From: Halomonas colorata
GTDB lineage: Bacteria; Pseudomonadota; Gammaproteobacteria; Pseudomonadales; Halomonadaceae
Direction: 5' to 3'
DNA length: 64,000 bases
NCBI RefSeq assembly: GCF_014897985.1
Contig: NZ_JABUZA010000022.1
Span: 1-64,000, forward strand
Shown: piece by piece, positions 8,356-18,078 of the stretch
How the letters are laid out: each line of letters starts with the position of its first letter
Numbering within the stretch: position 1 is the stretch's first letter
Notes under the pieces: model-generated
Seen by the model: the letters and a program-made list of their open reading frames with translations, nothing else
What the model was told of the DNA's origin: nothing
Databases searched by the model: none
Made by a program: the position numbers and the translations under genes

Positions 8356-10533
8356 TTAGAACGCGTAGCGCAGCGTTGAGGAGATGCTGCGTGGCTCGCC
8401 ATAAACGCCGTAGCCACCCACATTGCTGTAGTACTTCTCGTCGAACAGGTTCTTCACGTTAACCTGAAGCGATAGCTCCGGCGTGAACTGGTAGCGACCG
8501 AAAAGGTTGGCCAGAGTGTAGCTATCCTGCTCGTATTCGGTAGGAATACCTGCTGGTGTAGACAGGTTGCCGGCGAAAAGGCTGCTTTGCCAGTTAACCC
8601 CGCCGCCCACGGTCAGCTCAGGTTTCTGCGGCACGTTGTAGCTTGCAAACAGGTTGAACAAGGAGCGCGGCTGGTTAATATTGAGCGTGTCGTCTTCGGT
8701 CTTCGCGGTGAAGTGAGAGTAGCCAACGGTCATATCCAGATCATCAGTCACTGCACCGCTCAGCTCTACTTCAAAGCCTTCGCTCACGACACCTTCAGCG
8801 GCGGTATAAAACGTCTCGGTTTGGCCTGGGCCCATCGGGAGGGCTGCGGCAACGTTTTCCTGCTCAATACGGAAGACCGAGAAGGAGCCGTTAAGCAAGC
8901 CGTTGAGCCAGGCCGCCTTGAGGCCGGTTTCGTAGTTCTTACCTACCACCGGGTCCAGGTAAGTGCCGTCAACATTGAGGTAATTCTGTGGCTCGAAAAT
9001 CTCGGTGTAGCTGGCAAAGGCCGAGTAGGTATTGTTGAAGTCGTATACTAGACCACCATAAGGCGTGACTTCGTACTTGCTCTGTTGATCAAGGCTGCGG
9101 AATTGGGTCATGCCTTCCCACTCGGTATAGCGTGCGCCGACAATCAGTGTTAGCGGGTCAGCAAGCGAGAAGCGGGAAGCGGTATAAACGGCTTTCTGAC
9201 GGGTGCTGGATGCTTCAGAGGGAGTAAAGGGCGCCCAGCCTTCGTTGGGGGCCGAACCGTCCCAGCTATTGAAATCATCGACGGTAAACCCATCAATAAA
9301 GGTGTTTTCGTAGTTATTGGTCTGGTCGCTGTAGTTGCCGCCGATGACCAGCTCATGCTCACGGCCTAAAAGCGCAAATGGGCCGCTTGCCTGCACGTCT
9401 ACAGAGTCGACTTCACGGTGCCCACGGTTCCACCCGGTAAAGAAGGTAACGCCGCCAGCACCCATTTGATCCGGTAGGGTTGATTCCACGTAGGGGTAGG
9501 CCAGCTTGCCGTCCATATCGGTTTTTTCATGAGCGCCGACTACGCGCACCTGCCAGTCGTTGTCGAACCGGTGGCTGATTTCCGCGAAAACTTTCTCGGA
9601 CTCGAAGTCATAATAGGACCAGTCCGGCGCCACGCTGAACGAGCGCGAATAGTTGGTGGGCGTCCCGTCACTGAACCATAGCGGTAAACCACCCCAGGTG
9701 GGCGAGGAGGTGTGGCTATCCTGATAGTCAAAACCCAGGGAGAGCGTTGTAGATTCAGTTACGTCGGCATCGATAATACCGTAGCCGAAGGTGCGACGCT
9801 TGTCCTGGCGGTCAAGGTGGGCACCACCTTCCTCATAACCGCCGATAAAGCGAGCGCGTACATTGCCAGAGGCCGTGAGCGGCGTGGTGACATCGACGGT
9901 TGTGCCACGCTTGTCCCAACTGCCCACGGTGCCGGAAATAGAGCCAGTAAGTTCGCGGCTGTCGGCGTGTTTACGTACGAAATTGATCGATGCTCCGGGG
10001 TTGCCCGAGCCCGTGGTCAAGCCGTTGGCGCCACGGATTACTTCCACACGGTCGTAGATCGCTGTATTTAGCCGTCCCTCTCCAAAATACCAGCGATTAT
10101 CTCGATTGAGCGTAGGAATCCCATCGTATTGGAAGCTATTGATACGAAATCCGCGCGATGCGAAGCTAACGCGATCACTATCGACATTGCGCACCGAAAT
10201 ACCGGTAGTGTTACTCAACACCGACTCGATGGAATCCAGATTCTGATCCTGGATGCGTTGTTCCGTAACGATACTAATGGCTTGCGGCAGCTCTTTCTGG
10301 GTAAGCGTTAAACCGGTGCCTGCACTGGTGGTGCGCCGCGTGTAGCCAACGTTTTCATACAGATTGGTGCCGGTCACCGTGACGGTACTCAGCGCTTCAG
10401 GACTATCGGCGCTAGTGGTTTGCGCGAAAGCGCTACCAGAGGCGAGTAAAGAGGCGGAAACAAGCGCGGTTAGCGTGGCATGTTGCACTGGCCGCCGGGC
10501 CGTGTTCAAGACATGAAGTGATGACGTTTTCAT
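8356..10533 (-). CDS. TonB-dependent siderophore receptor
   Basis: 725-residue outer-membrane receptor. The signal peptide ends at AFA-QT, a TonB box (STVTVTG) lies near residue 50, the plug domain contains V-E-V-I-R-G-A-N-G-L and G-N-P-G-A-S-I-N-F-V-R-K, and a 22-strand barrel ends in an aromatic residue (LRYAF). The plug resembles the FpvA/FhuE ferric-siderophore class (ELPQAISIVTEQRI), but there is no N-terminal STN signalling domain, so it should not drive a FecI-type cascade. It is the first gene of the minus-strand uptake operon. The siderophore cannot be told from sequence. Confidence 0.93.
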   Translation of the reverse strand: MKTSSLHVLNTARRPVQHATLTALVSASLLASGSAFAQTTSADSPEALSTVTVTGTNLYENVGYTRRTTSAGTGLTLTQKELPQAISIVTEQRIQDQNLDSIESVLSNTTGISVRNVDSDRVSFASRGFRINSFQYDGIPTLNRDNRWYFGEGRLNTAIYDRVEVIRGANGLTTGSGNPGASINFVRKHADSRELTGSISGTVGSWDKRGTTVDVTTPLTASGNVRARFIGGYEEGGAHLDRQDKRRTFGYGIIDADVTESTTLSLGFDYQDSHTSSPTWGGLPLWFSDGTPTNYSRSFSVAPDWSYYDFESEKVFAEISHRFDNDWQVRVVGAHEKTDMDGKLAYPYVESTLPDQMGAGGVTFFTGWNRGHREVDSVDVQASGPFALLGREHELVIGGNYSDQTNNYENTFIDGFTVDDFNSWDGSAPNEGWAPFTPSEASSTRQKAVYTASRFSLADPLTLIVGARYTEWEGMTQFRSLDQQSKYEVTPYGGLVYDFNNTYSAFASYTEIFEPQNYLNVDGTYLDPVVGKNYETGLKAAWLNGLLNGSFSVFRIEQENVAAALPMGPGQTETFYTAAEGVVSEGFEVELSGAVTDDLDMTVGYSHFTAKTEDDTLNINQPRSLFNLFASYNVPQKPELTVGGGVNWQSSLFAGNLSTPAGIPTEYEQDSYTLANLFGRYQFTPELSLQVNVKNLFDEKYYSNVGGYGVYGEPRSISSTLRYAF

Positions 10534-10630
10534 AGGATCCCTTGCACGCCTTGACGGCGCTTGTTCGCTGGTTTTGTGTCGATTAATGGCGAAGGATCAT
10601 ATAAAAACGGTTCTTAAATGTAAATGTACA

Positions 10631-10645
10631 TGAGAATGTTTAATA
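10631..10645 (-). promoter_or_regulatory. Weak Fur-box candidate upstream of the siderophore receptor
   Basis: TGAGAATGTTTAATA has a perfect left half (TGAGAAT) of the 7-1-7 Fur motif and about 3 of 7 matches in the right half. It lies about 100 bp upstream of the receptor start in an AT-rich stretch. Position supports Fur control; sequence support is only partial. Confidence 0.3.
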
Positions 10646-10764
10646 TTCGTGGCAGGATCTGTTTGGCATGCCTGAAGGGACAGTTATGTTCTTGAAAAAG
10701 CACAGCATAATTATGTATCTACTGGCTTTTGCCAAGCAATAGGGGGTATTGGCGCTGTTGGTCG

Positions 10765-10791
10765 TCCACCGTTTAGGGTTTAAACGGTGGA
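10765..10791. repeat. Perfect 11-bp inverted repeat downstream of the DUF697-like gene
   Basis: TCCACCGTTTA (10765-10775) and TAAACGGTGGA (10781-10791) with a 5-nt loop. It lies 66 bp beyond the stop of the minus-strand DUF697-like gene. The hairpin could mark that transcript's 3' end; there is no T run. Confidence 0.5.
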
Positions 10792-10856
10792 GCGAGGTTG
10801 ACGCTTACTTATAGGGGGAGCGATAACGGTAAGCGCTACGATGGTAACAGACTGCT

Positions 10857-11375
10857 CTAATCAAGCTCGGATGGCTTGGGTTCAAACATAGGCTCTGTCG
10901 CGTTGGCAGGAAGGTCGTTCTCCATCGCCGCCAAGGCAATTTCATAGCAGTCGTCGATATGGCTATTGCCCATATACTTCATCGCTGTAAAGCTGATACC
11001 TCCGGCCACGGCGCTGCCGATAAAGGGCACAAATTTAGTAGCGCCTTTCGCGGCAACCTTAACGCCCATCTTTTGCAGCAGCGATACAACCAGTTTTTTG
11101 GTGATGTATTTTCCGGCCATCTTGCTGCCCACGTTGGAAATGGCAGTCATCACCATTACTTTGGATTCTGTATCCAGGCTTTCGATTTGTTCGGGCGTTA
11201 AACCGAATTTCTCATTAATTTTGGGAATCAGCCTTAACAATATGGCAACGTCTGAGCCGATATCTAAACCGGGAATGGGAATGATCGCCGTGCCCGCCGA
11301 AAGGCTTGAGCTTTTGGTTACCATTGTGCGGCAAGTCTTTCTGATCTCGTCGAGTTCTTCCCTTGTTTCGATCAT
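10857..11375 (-). CDS. Stand-alone DUF697/YcjF-like hydrophobic protein
   Basis: 172 residues; AAGGAG lies 6 nt before the ATG. The region S-A-G-T-A-I-I-P-I-P-G-L-D-I-G-S-D followed by L-R-L-I-P-K-I-N-x-x-F-G-L resembles the C-terminal DUF697 domain seen in YcjF and GTPase-associated membrane proteins. Two glycine/alanine-rich hydrophobic stretches follow (about residues 75-90 and 105-135). No GTPase domain is present and the neighbours are unrelated, so it is a single-domain version. Function unknown; it may be a membrane-stress or membrane-association protein. Confidence 0.7.
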   Translation of the reverse strand: MIETREELDEIRKTCRTMVTKSSSLSAGTAIIPIPGLDIGSDVAILLRLIPKINEKFGLTPEQIESLDTESKVMVMTAISNVGSKMAGKYITKKLVVSLLQKMGVKVAAKGATKFVPFIGSAVAGGISFTAMKYMGNSHIDDCYEIALAAMENDLPANATEPMFEPKPSELD

Positions 11376-11477
11376 GTGCTACTCCTTGTTTACGATTACT
11401 CTAACCTCAGCGTAGACGACGCTGCGTGAAAATGAGGGAATTCAATTCCGCGTGCCACCTCCCTATTTACCTACGTT

Positions 11478-11517
11478 TTTATTACCTATGCCTTTATTAC
11501 CTATGCCTTTATTACCA
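11478..11517. repeat. 15-bp tandem repeat downstream of the MerR gene
   Basis: TTTATTACCTATGCC is repeated with exact 15-nt period at 11478, 11493 and (partial) 11508. It begins 8 bp past the stop of the minus-strand merR-type gene. Read on the minus strand each unit contains TAATAA and TAG. It belongs to the recurring class of gene-boundary tandem duplications in this window. Confidence 0.9.
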
Positions 11518-11525
11518 GCATCTCT

Positions 11526-11957
11526 TTACCCACAGCCGCGTTCGCTGCAGGTGTGGGTGTGGTCGTACAGCGTTTGAATAATCTGGCAGTCGGCGGCTTT
11601 GCCGCCCCGGCACTGTTGTACCACTTGGCGTAACTCAGCGGCGAGCGCTTGCAGCTTGGCAATGCGCGCTTCCAAATGCTGAAGATGTCGAGTGGCGATG
11701 TCGTCAGCTGCGCCGCAGTCGGTATCAGGGTGGTCAGAAAGTGCCAGCAATTCCTGAATACTATGTAGATCAAGCCCCAGACTGCGACCATGACGAATAA
11801 AACCTATACGCTCTAGCGCTGCTTGATCGTAGTGCCGATAGCCTTGCTCGCTGCGTTTTGGAGCAGGCAATAACCCCAGCTTTTCATAATGGCGAATACT
11901 CTCCGGTGAGCAGCCGGTGCGGGTAGCTACCTCACCAATGCGATAAGCGTTTTTCAT
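11526..11957 (-). CDS. MerR family regulator, CadR/PbrR (Cd/Pb/Zn-responsive) type
   Basis: 143 residues. The N-terminal MerR winged helix (YRIGEVATRTGCSPESIRHYE) is followed by a dimerisation helix and a metal-binding end. C81, C116 and C124 match the three-Cys arrangement of CadR/PbrR regulators, and the tail adds a His/Cys-rich segment (DHTHTCSERGCG). Expected role: metal-dependent activation of the divergent permease gene by untwisting its long-spacer promoter. Which metal it senses is inferred from the family only. Confidence 0.92.
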   Translation of the reverse strand: MKNAYRIGEVATRTGCSPESIRHYEKLGLLPAPKRSEQGYRHYDQAALERIGFIRHGRSLGLDLHSIQELLALSDHPDTDCGAADDIATRHLQHLEARIAKLQALAAELRQVVQQCRGGKAADCQIIQTLYDHTHTCSERGCG

Positions 11958-11961
11958 CAGC

Positions 11962-11992
11962 TTGACCCTGTAACGATTACAGGGTTTAGGCT
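11962..11992 (+). promoter_or_regulatory. MerR-type promoter and operator of the divergent permease gene
   Basis: TTGACC (-35, 11962-11967) and TAGGCT (-10, 11987-11992) are separated by 19 bp, the lengthened spacer typical of MerR-activated promoters. The spacer holds a perfect palindrome, ACCCTGTAA (11965-11973), CGA, TTACAGGGT (11977-11985). It lies between the regulator start (11957) and the permease start (12029). Confidence 0.9.
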
Positions 11993-12028
11993 AGACCCTA
12001 TTCCCTCTGTGGACAAGTAGATGATGAC

Positions 12029-13051
12029 ATGACGCTGATATTCGAACTAATGCAAATCGCACTAACGGCAGCCCCGTGGCTGCTGTTGGGGCTGCTAATT
12101 GCTGGGTTGATCAAGGCATGGTTGCCGGAACATTTGCTCCAGCGCTGGATGGGCGGCCGCAGCCTTGGCAGCATTGTACGGGCGGCGTTCATTGGCATGC
12201 CGTTACCGCTGTGCTCATGTGGCGCAATTCCCACTGCTATTGCCTTGCACCGTGGCGGTGCCGGACGTGGGCCCACCACGTCGTTTTTAATCAGCACGCC
12301 TGGGGTCGGGGTTGATTCCATCTTGCTTACCAGCGTACTGCTTGGCCCACTGATGGCGGTAGTGCGGGTCGCAGGTGCGCTGGTAACCGCCATTGTGACC
12401 GGGCTGCTGGTCGGGTTTACGCGTGAAACTGAAACGCCAGTGCCGGCCACGTCCGGTGGCTGCTGCGCTTCATCGGGTTGCCATACGCCCGATTCAGACA
12501 CCGGCGAACCCGTTGGCCTGAAAGCCGGATTGCGTTATGCATTCAGCGATTTATTGGACGACATCAGTACGTGGATGTTTGCCGGGCTACTCCTGGCCGG
12601 CGTGCTGGTTAGCCTGGTACCGCCGGATACGCTGGCTTATTACTCGGGCGGCCTGCTGGCGCTGGTACTGATGGCCGTAGTGGGGATTCCACTCTATATC
12701 TGCGCAGCGGCGGCTACGCCGGTGGCCGCCGGGCTGCTGTTGGCCGGGATTTCACCCGGCATGGCGCTGGTATTCTTACTGGCGGGGCCGATCACCAGCT
12801 TGGCGACGTTGGCCATTCTGCGCCGCGAGTTGGGCAATCCGGCACTGGCCGTATACCTTACCAGCGTGCTTGCTGTGACCGTGCTGGTGGGCTGGGTGTT
12901 TGACACGGTGCTGGGTATGACAGGCTGGAACCCTGTCGAGCAGGCAAGCGAGGTGCAGGAGCTGCTGCCTGTTTGGCTGGAGTGGTTGGCGCTCGGCATA
13001 CTGGCACTGGTGGCTATTCGGCCAGTGCGTAAGCGGCTACTGGGGTTTTAA
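12029..13051 (+). CDS. SO_0444/YraQ-family heavy-metal efflux permease
   Basis: 340-residue polytopic inner-membrane permease (DUF318 class). The family motif P-L-C-S-C-G-A-I-P-T-A is at about residues 56-66, followed by STPGVGVDS. A cytoplasmic loop near 145-160 carries a Cys/His cluster (GGCCASSGCH) suited to metal binding, and the second half repeats the topology with G-I-P-L-Y-I-C-A-A-A-A-T-P. It is divergent from, and very probably controlled by, the adjacent MerR-family regulator, so metal export (Zn, Cd, Pb or Cu) is the likely role. The specific ion is an inference. Confidence 0.88.
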   Translation: MTLIFELMQIALTAAPWLLLGLLIAGLIKAWLPEHLLQRWMGGRSLGSIVRAAFIGMPLPLCSCGAIPTAIALHRGGAGRGPTTSFLISTPGVGVDSILLTSVLLGPLMAVVRVAGALVTAIVTGLLVGFTRETETPVPATSGGCCASSGCHTPDSDTGEPVGLKAGLRYAFSDLLDDISTWMFAGLLLAGVLVSLVPPDTLAYYSGGLLALVLMAVVGIPLYICAAAATPVAAGLLLAGISPGMALVFLLAGPITSLATLAILRRELGNPALAVYLTSVLAVTVLVGWVFDTVLGMTGWNPVEQASEVQELLPVWLEWLALGILALVAIRPVRKRLLGF

Positions 13052-13066
13052 GCATTTTCAGTAGGT

Positions 13067-13102
13067 AAAAACGCCGGATGGGGAATGCCCACCCGGCGTT
13101 TG
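13067..13102. terminator. Terminator after the metal permease gene
   Basis: AACGCCGG (13070-13077) pairs with CCGGCGTT (13093-13100), extended inside by GGG/CCC, with an A run before and TTT after the stem. It lies between the permease gene (plus) and the sugar dehydrogenase gene (minus), so it may act in both directions. Confidence 0.75.
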
Positions 13103-13142
13103 ATTGGCCCTTAGCCACTTGAGGCGCTGACAACTGGCTGGG

Positions 13143-14582
13143 TTATTCAGTGGTCTCTGTCACGGACTCGTCTGTTTCCAGATCTTCGTTTTCCTGGTCT
13201 TCTGTGTTAGAGCCTTCTATATCAGGGCTTGCTGCTTCAGGATCTTCTGTCTCAGCGTCGTCTGCTTCGGACGCCTGTTGAGCGGGCGGATTATCCGGTG
13301 TCACCCGCCAGATCGCATTGGTCAGATCGTCGGCGATGATCAGCGCGCCGTCCGGATCAACCGTCACGCCCACAGGGCGGCCGAGTGCTCTACCATCATC
13401 GGTAAGAAACCCGCTGGCAAAATCAATCGGATCGCTGTCAGAGAGTTGGCCGTTGTTGAAGGGGATGAAGCTTACCTTGTAACCAACCGGATCGGCACGG
13501 TTCCAACTGCCGTGTTCGCCGACAAAAACGCCCTCAGCGTATTCTTCGCCCATGGCTGGGGTAGAGAACGCCAAGCCAAGCGGTGCCACGTGAGAGCCCA
13601 GGCTGTAGTCAGGCGCAATGGCGGATTCTACCTTTTCAGGATCTTCCGGTTGTACGCGTGGGTCGACATGTTGCCCCCAGTAGCTGTAGGGCCAGCCGTA
13701 AAAGCCGCCTTCCTGAACGGAGGTGAGATAATCCGGCACCAAGTCCGAGCCCAACTCGTCACGCTCGTTCACCACTGCCCAGAGCTGCTCGGTATCAGGA
13801 TGAATGGCAAGCGCTGTCGGGTTGCGCAGGCCAGTGGCATAGGGCCGGTGAGCGCCCGTTTCGGCATCGATTTCCCACACTTCGGCGCGATTAACCTCAG
13901 CCTCCATACCGCGCTCGGTAATATTGCTGTTAGAGCCGATACCCACATAAAGATATTGGCCATCGGCGCTGGCGGTCATCGCCTTGGTCCAGTGGTGATT
14001 GATCTCTGAAGGTAGCTGCGCAATGACTTCAGGCGGCCCGCTGGCTTCTGTCTGGCCCTCTTCATAATCAAAACGCACCAGCGCGTCCTGATTGGCCACA
14101 TAGAGGTTGTTATCTACCAGAGCTAGTCCATACGGCGCGTTCAGATCCTCCGCGAAGATCATCTGTTCGTAGTTGCCGTCACCATTTTCATCGCGCAGCA
14201 GGGTTAAGCGGTCGCCGCTTTCTACAGAGGTGTTGCCCTGGTCCTTGATATAGCCGGCGATTACGTCCTTGGGCTTTAACGCTGGCGCATTACCGCCACT
14301 GCCTTCGGCTACCAGAATATCGCCGTTGGGCAGCATGATGGTTTGCCGGGGTACCTTGAGATCAGAAGCGATCCTGGTGATGGTGTAGCCTTCGGGAACC
14401 GTAGGCAGCTGGTCGCCCCATTCGGCAGGTTCGGGAACCGTCATATCTGGCAGCAGCCCGCGCTGCGGTTCAGGGAGTGTAGGGTTGGGGCCGAAGGGCT
14501 GTTCGACATCAAAAGCGTAAGCGCCGCTGGCAGTCAGCAGCAGTGCCAAAGGCGTTGTATAGCGAAGTGCAAAATATTTCAT
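13143..14582 (-). CDS. PQQ-type sorbosone/aldose sugar dehydrogenase family protein
   Basis: 479 residues from the ATG at 14582, which opens a proper signal peptide (MKYFALRYTTPLALLL, ending AYA-FD); the longer frame to 14687 only overlaps the upstream gene. The body is a six-bladed beta-propeller of the soluble glucose/L-sorbosone dehydrogenase type: LPNGDILVAEG, E-G-G-F-Y-G-W-P-Y-S-Y-W-G, and G-L-A-F-S-T-P-A-M-G followed by VFVGEHGSWNR. The last 45 residues are a very acidic Glu/Asp/Thr tail, unusual for the family and typical of halophile secreted proteins. The ATG overlaps the stop of the preceding membrane protein gene (ATGA). PQQ dependence is known for part of the family, not proven here. 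Confidence 0.87.
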   Translation of the reverse strand: MKYFALRYTTPLALLLTASGAYAFDVEQPFGPNPTLPEPQRGLLPDMTVPEPAEWGDQLPTVPEGYTITRIASDLKVPRQTIMLPNGDILVAEGSGGNAPALKPKDVIAGYIKDQGNTSVESGDRLTLLRDENGDGNYEQMIFAEDLNAPYGLALVDNNLYVANQDALVRFDYEEGQTEASGPPEVIAQLPSEINHHWTKAMTASADGQYLYVGIGSNSNITERGMEAEVNRAEVWEIDAETGAHRPYATGLRNPTALAIHPDTEQLWAVVNERDELGSDLVPDYLTSVQEGGFYGWPYSYWGQHVDPRVQPEDPEKVESAIAPDYSLGSHVAPLGLAFSTPAMGEEYAEGVFVGEHGSWNRADPVGYKVSFIPFNNGQLSDSDPIDFASGFLTDDGRALGRPVGVTVDPDGALIIADDLTNAIWRVTPDNPPAQQASEADDAETEDPEAASPDIEGSNTEDQENEDLETDESVTETTE

Positions 14583-15007
14583 GACGTTGCTCCGACGGTG
14601 CGCCGAGAAAAACCGATCCAAATCGCCGCGACGGTCAGTACGGTAACGATGATCGAAAGAATAAGGCCGGTAGGCATCATGGCCCATGCATCACGGGCAT
14701 GAACTAGCGCATTGATAAAGCCGAGTATCCAGGTGACCAGCAAAATCAATGGATAGACCAGGACAAGCCCGCGGCGATGTTCGGCACGAAAGAGGCCGAT
14801 AATTGCGCATAGAAAAGCCAGTCCCGCAAAAACAAGCCCCCCGGCAATTAACCAGGAAGAAAACGTGCTCCACTGGATATGGAAATTTTTCGAGTAGGCG
14901 TAATCACTTAGCGTAGCGCCAAGAAAAAGTGGAAAGGTGCTTGCAAGTAATAAGGCATGAAGCGGGTGGATGCCGCTTAGATAGGTCGTCGGTGAAGACC
15001 TCGACAT
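14579..15007 (-). CDS. DUF2231-like small membrane protein
   Basis: 142 residues from the ATG at 15007, which has AAGGAGGAA just upstream; a longer frame to 15037 lacks this. Four hydrophobic segments follow a short N-terminus, with an H-P-L-H-A-L-L-L motif near residue 18 as in DUF2231 membrane proteins, many of which sit beside quinoprotein or haem enzymes. The stop overlaps the start of the sugar dehydrogenase gene (ATGA), so it may anchor that enzyme or pass electrons from it. That role is inference. Confidence 0.75.
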   Translation of the reverse strand: MSRSSPTTYLSGIHPLHALLLASTFPLFLGATLSDYAYSKNFHIQWSTFSSWLIAGGLVFAGLAFLCAIIGLFRAEHRRGLVLVYPLILLVTWILGFINALVHARDAWAMMPTGLILSIIVTVLTVAAIWIGFSRRTVGATS

Positions 15008-15468
15008 AGTACGTTCCTCCTTGATAAGTGACCCCAAAAAACGTGGTCAGGCCCGCTTTTAATACGGGCTTAGGATGGCCAGCTCAATCGCTGCCACCCT
15101 GAGTATAGGTCACGTTTTGCTAACCCAAAAATCACTACGGTTATACTTTTTTAAAAAATATGCACAGAAGAAAACTATTCAATAACTATCCAAAATAAAA
15201 TGTTCGTTAGTTGACAATTTAGGATCTTTGTGTGATCGAGTTAGTGGTTGTTTATAATAAGCGAACACGCATTAAACTAATGTCTATATTTGCATATAAT
15301 TATATTAAAATCATATTCTTATATTGTGATTATGTAAAAGTTCGTTTTTTTATATTGTTTTTTAAAATGCCCGCTATAGGATGCCAAAAAGAAAACGAAA
15401 TTTTCTAAAAAGAACATCCGGCTGCTTCAAAGAGTGACGAGTCGGTCAAACGGGGTAGCTGAGTAGCA
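15008..15468. other. AT-rich intergenic region upstream of glpF
   Basis: About 460 bp without a gene between the divergent DUF2231-like gene and glpF. From 15130 to 15420 it is strikingly AT-rich compared with flanking genes. It holds GlpR-like sequences: the imperfect palindrome at 15200-15217, a half-site GCGAACA at 15261-15267, and an AGTTCG half-site near 15339. It is the likely glpFK promoter region. No ORF is recognised. Confidence 0.6.
15200..15217 (+). promoter_or_regulatory. Candidate GlpR operator
   Basis: ATGTTCGTTAGTTGACAA matches the E. coli GlpR consensus (ATGTTCGATAACGAACAT, from memory) at about 12 of 18 positions, with a perfect left half. It lies about 250 bp upstream of glpF in the AT-rich region, further than usual, so the promoter may be distant or this may be one of several sites. 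Confidence 0.4.
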
Positions 15469-16191
15469 ATGCTTGAAACAATTTTTCTACACGAAATAGC
15501 CGGTACGGCCGTATTAACGTTATTGGGGTGCGGAGTGGTAGCTAATGTGCTGTTGAATAAAACCAACGGTAACAGTAGTGATGGCATCGTTATCTTCTTT
15601 GGTTGGGGACTCGCGGTTTTTTGTGCGGTTTATGTTGCCTATGACACCGGCGCCCATATCAACCCTGCCGTTACGCTTGCGTTGCTGGTAGGCCCGGCGA
15701 ACGAGTACGCCCCCGGTATTCCTATCAACGCTATGACCACCGTCGCCTACTTTACGGCTGAAGTCATTGGCGCCTGGTTGGGTGCAACCATTTGCTACCT
15801 GGCCTATAAAAAGCATTACGACGCTACTGAAAATGCTTCAAGCATATTGGCGACGTTCTCCACAGGCCCGGCTATCCCTTCCTACGGTTGGAACCTGGTC
15901 ACCGAGATCATTGGTACCTTTGTGCTGGTGTTTGTCATTATCATGTTTGGCCATACGCCGTCAGGGCTTGGTCCGCTGGCAGTGGCGCTGCTGGTAGTAT
16001 CCATTGGTGCCTCGCTAGGCGGGCCAACAGGCTATGCGATCAACCCCGCTCGGGATTTAGGGCCGCGCATTGCTCACGCGCTACTTCCCATTAAGCATAA
16101 AGGGACGAGCAACTGGTCCTACGCCTGGGTGCCGATCCTGGGGCCTGCTGTCGGCAGCATCCTCGCCGGGCTTGCCGCCTATGTTTATTAA
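15469..16191 (+). CDS. glpF: Glycerol facilitator (aquaglyceroporin)
   Basis: 240-residue MIP-family channel for glycerol uptake. Both half-helix motifs are present: HINPAVTLAL and AINPARDLGPR. The Asp after the second NPAR is the hallmark separating glycerol facilitators from water-only aquaporins. Six membrane helices with the expected duplication are visible. It is followed directly by glpK on the same strand, so the pair imports and traps glycerol. The Shine-Dalgarno is weak. The last codons and stop are the first unit of an 18-bp tandem triplication. Confidence 0.95.
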   Translation: MLETIFLHEIAGTAVLTLLGCGVVANVLLNKTNGNSSDGIVIFFGWGLAVFCAVYVAYDTGAHINPAVTLALLVGPANEYAPGIPINAMTTVAYFTAEVIGAWLGATICYLAYKKHYDATENASSILATFSTGPAIPSYGWNLVTEIIGTFVLVFVIIMFGHTPSGLGPLAVALLVVSIGASLGGPTGYAINPARDLGPRIAHALLPIKHKGTSNWSYAWVPILGPAVGSILAGLAAYVY

Positions 16192-16236
16192 ATTATCCGG
16201 GTTTATTAAGTCAGCCGGGTTTATTAAGCCAGCATG
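16183..16236 (+). repeat. 18-bp tandem triplication spanning the glpF stop codon
   Basis: Three 18-bp units start at 16183, 16201 and 16219, each opening with GTTTATTAA; the first two end in CCGG. The first unit contains the last glpF codons and its TAA (16189-16191). Because 18 is a multiple of three, TAA recurs in frame at 16207-16209 and 16225-16227, giving three consecutive in-frame stops. Confidence 0.93.
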
Positions 16237-16251
16237 CTGATTTGATTTTAA

Positions 16252-17793
<1,542 letters not shown>

Positions 17794-17822
17794 GCTTGAT
17801 GCTGTAAGCTCAGGTATTTGAT

Positions 17823-17849
17823 AAGCCCCCGGCCCAGGTCGGGGGCTTT
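17823..17849 (+). terminator. Rho-independent terminator after glpK
   Basis: AAGCCCCCG (17823-17831) and CGGGGGCTT (17840-17848) form a 9-bp GC-rich stem with an 8-nt loop followed by TTG. It lies 30 bp after the glpK stop. Confidence 0.85.
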
Positions 17850-18078
17850 GCGTTAAGGACACCCATACCTGACTAATCAAGATTTAAAAGACACCATGCC
17901 TTTTTCTTTACAATCGATTACGCCTTCGGGTTTACTTGGATTTAGTTAATAAAAAGTGGTTCTAACCATTAAAGGTTCAAAGCCTGAGACGACCAAGGGA
18001 ATAAGCACCTGAATATTTATGCCACTGTGGCAGTACGTCGATTGATGTGCGTCAACCGGTGCCCGCTGGAGCGAGGGC

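Larger units (their letters stand above)
10534..10856. other. Intergenic region upstream of the siderophore operon
   Basis: 323 bp without a gene. The half near 10580-10660 is AT-rich and is the likely promoter of the receptor operon, with a weak Fur-like site (10631-10645). The half near the DUF697 gene has a perfect inverted repeat (10765-10791). No ORF of interest was seen. Confidence 0.5.

Noticed and set aside
14583..14687. Longer start for the sorbosone-dehydrogenase-type gene
   Set aside because: The added residues are basic and overlap the preceding membrane gene; the signal peptide begins at 14582.
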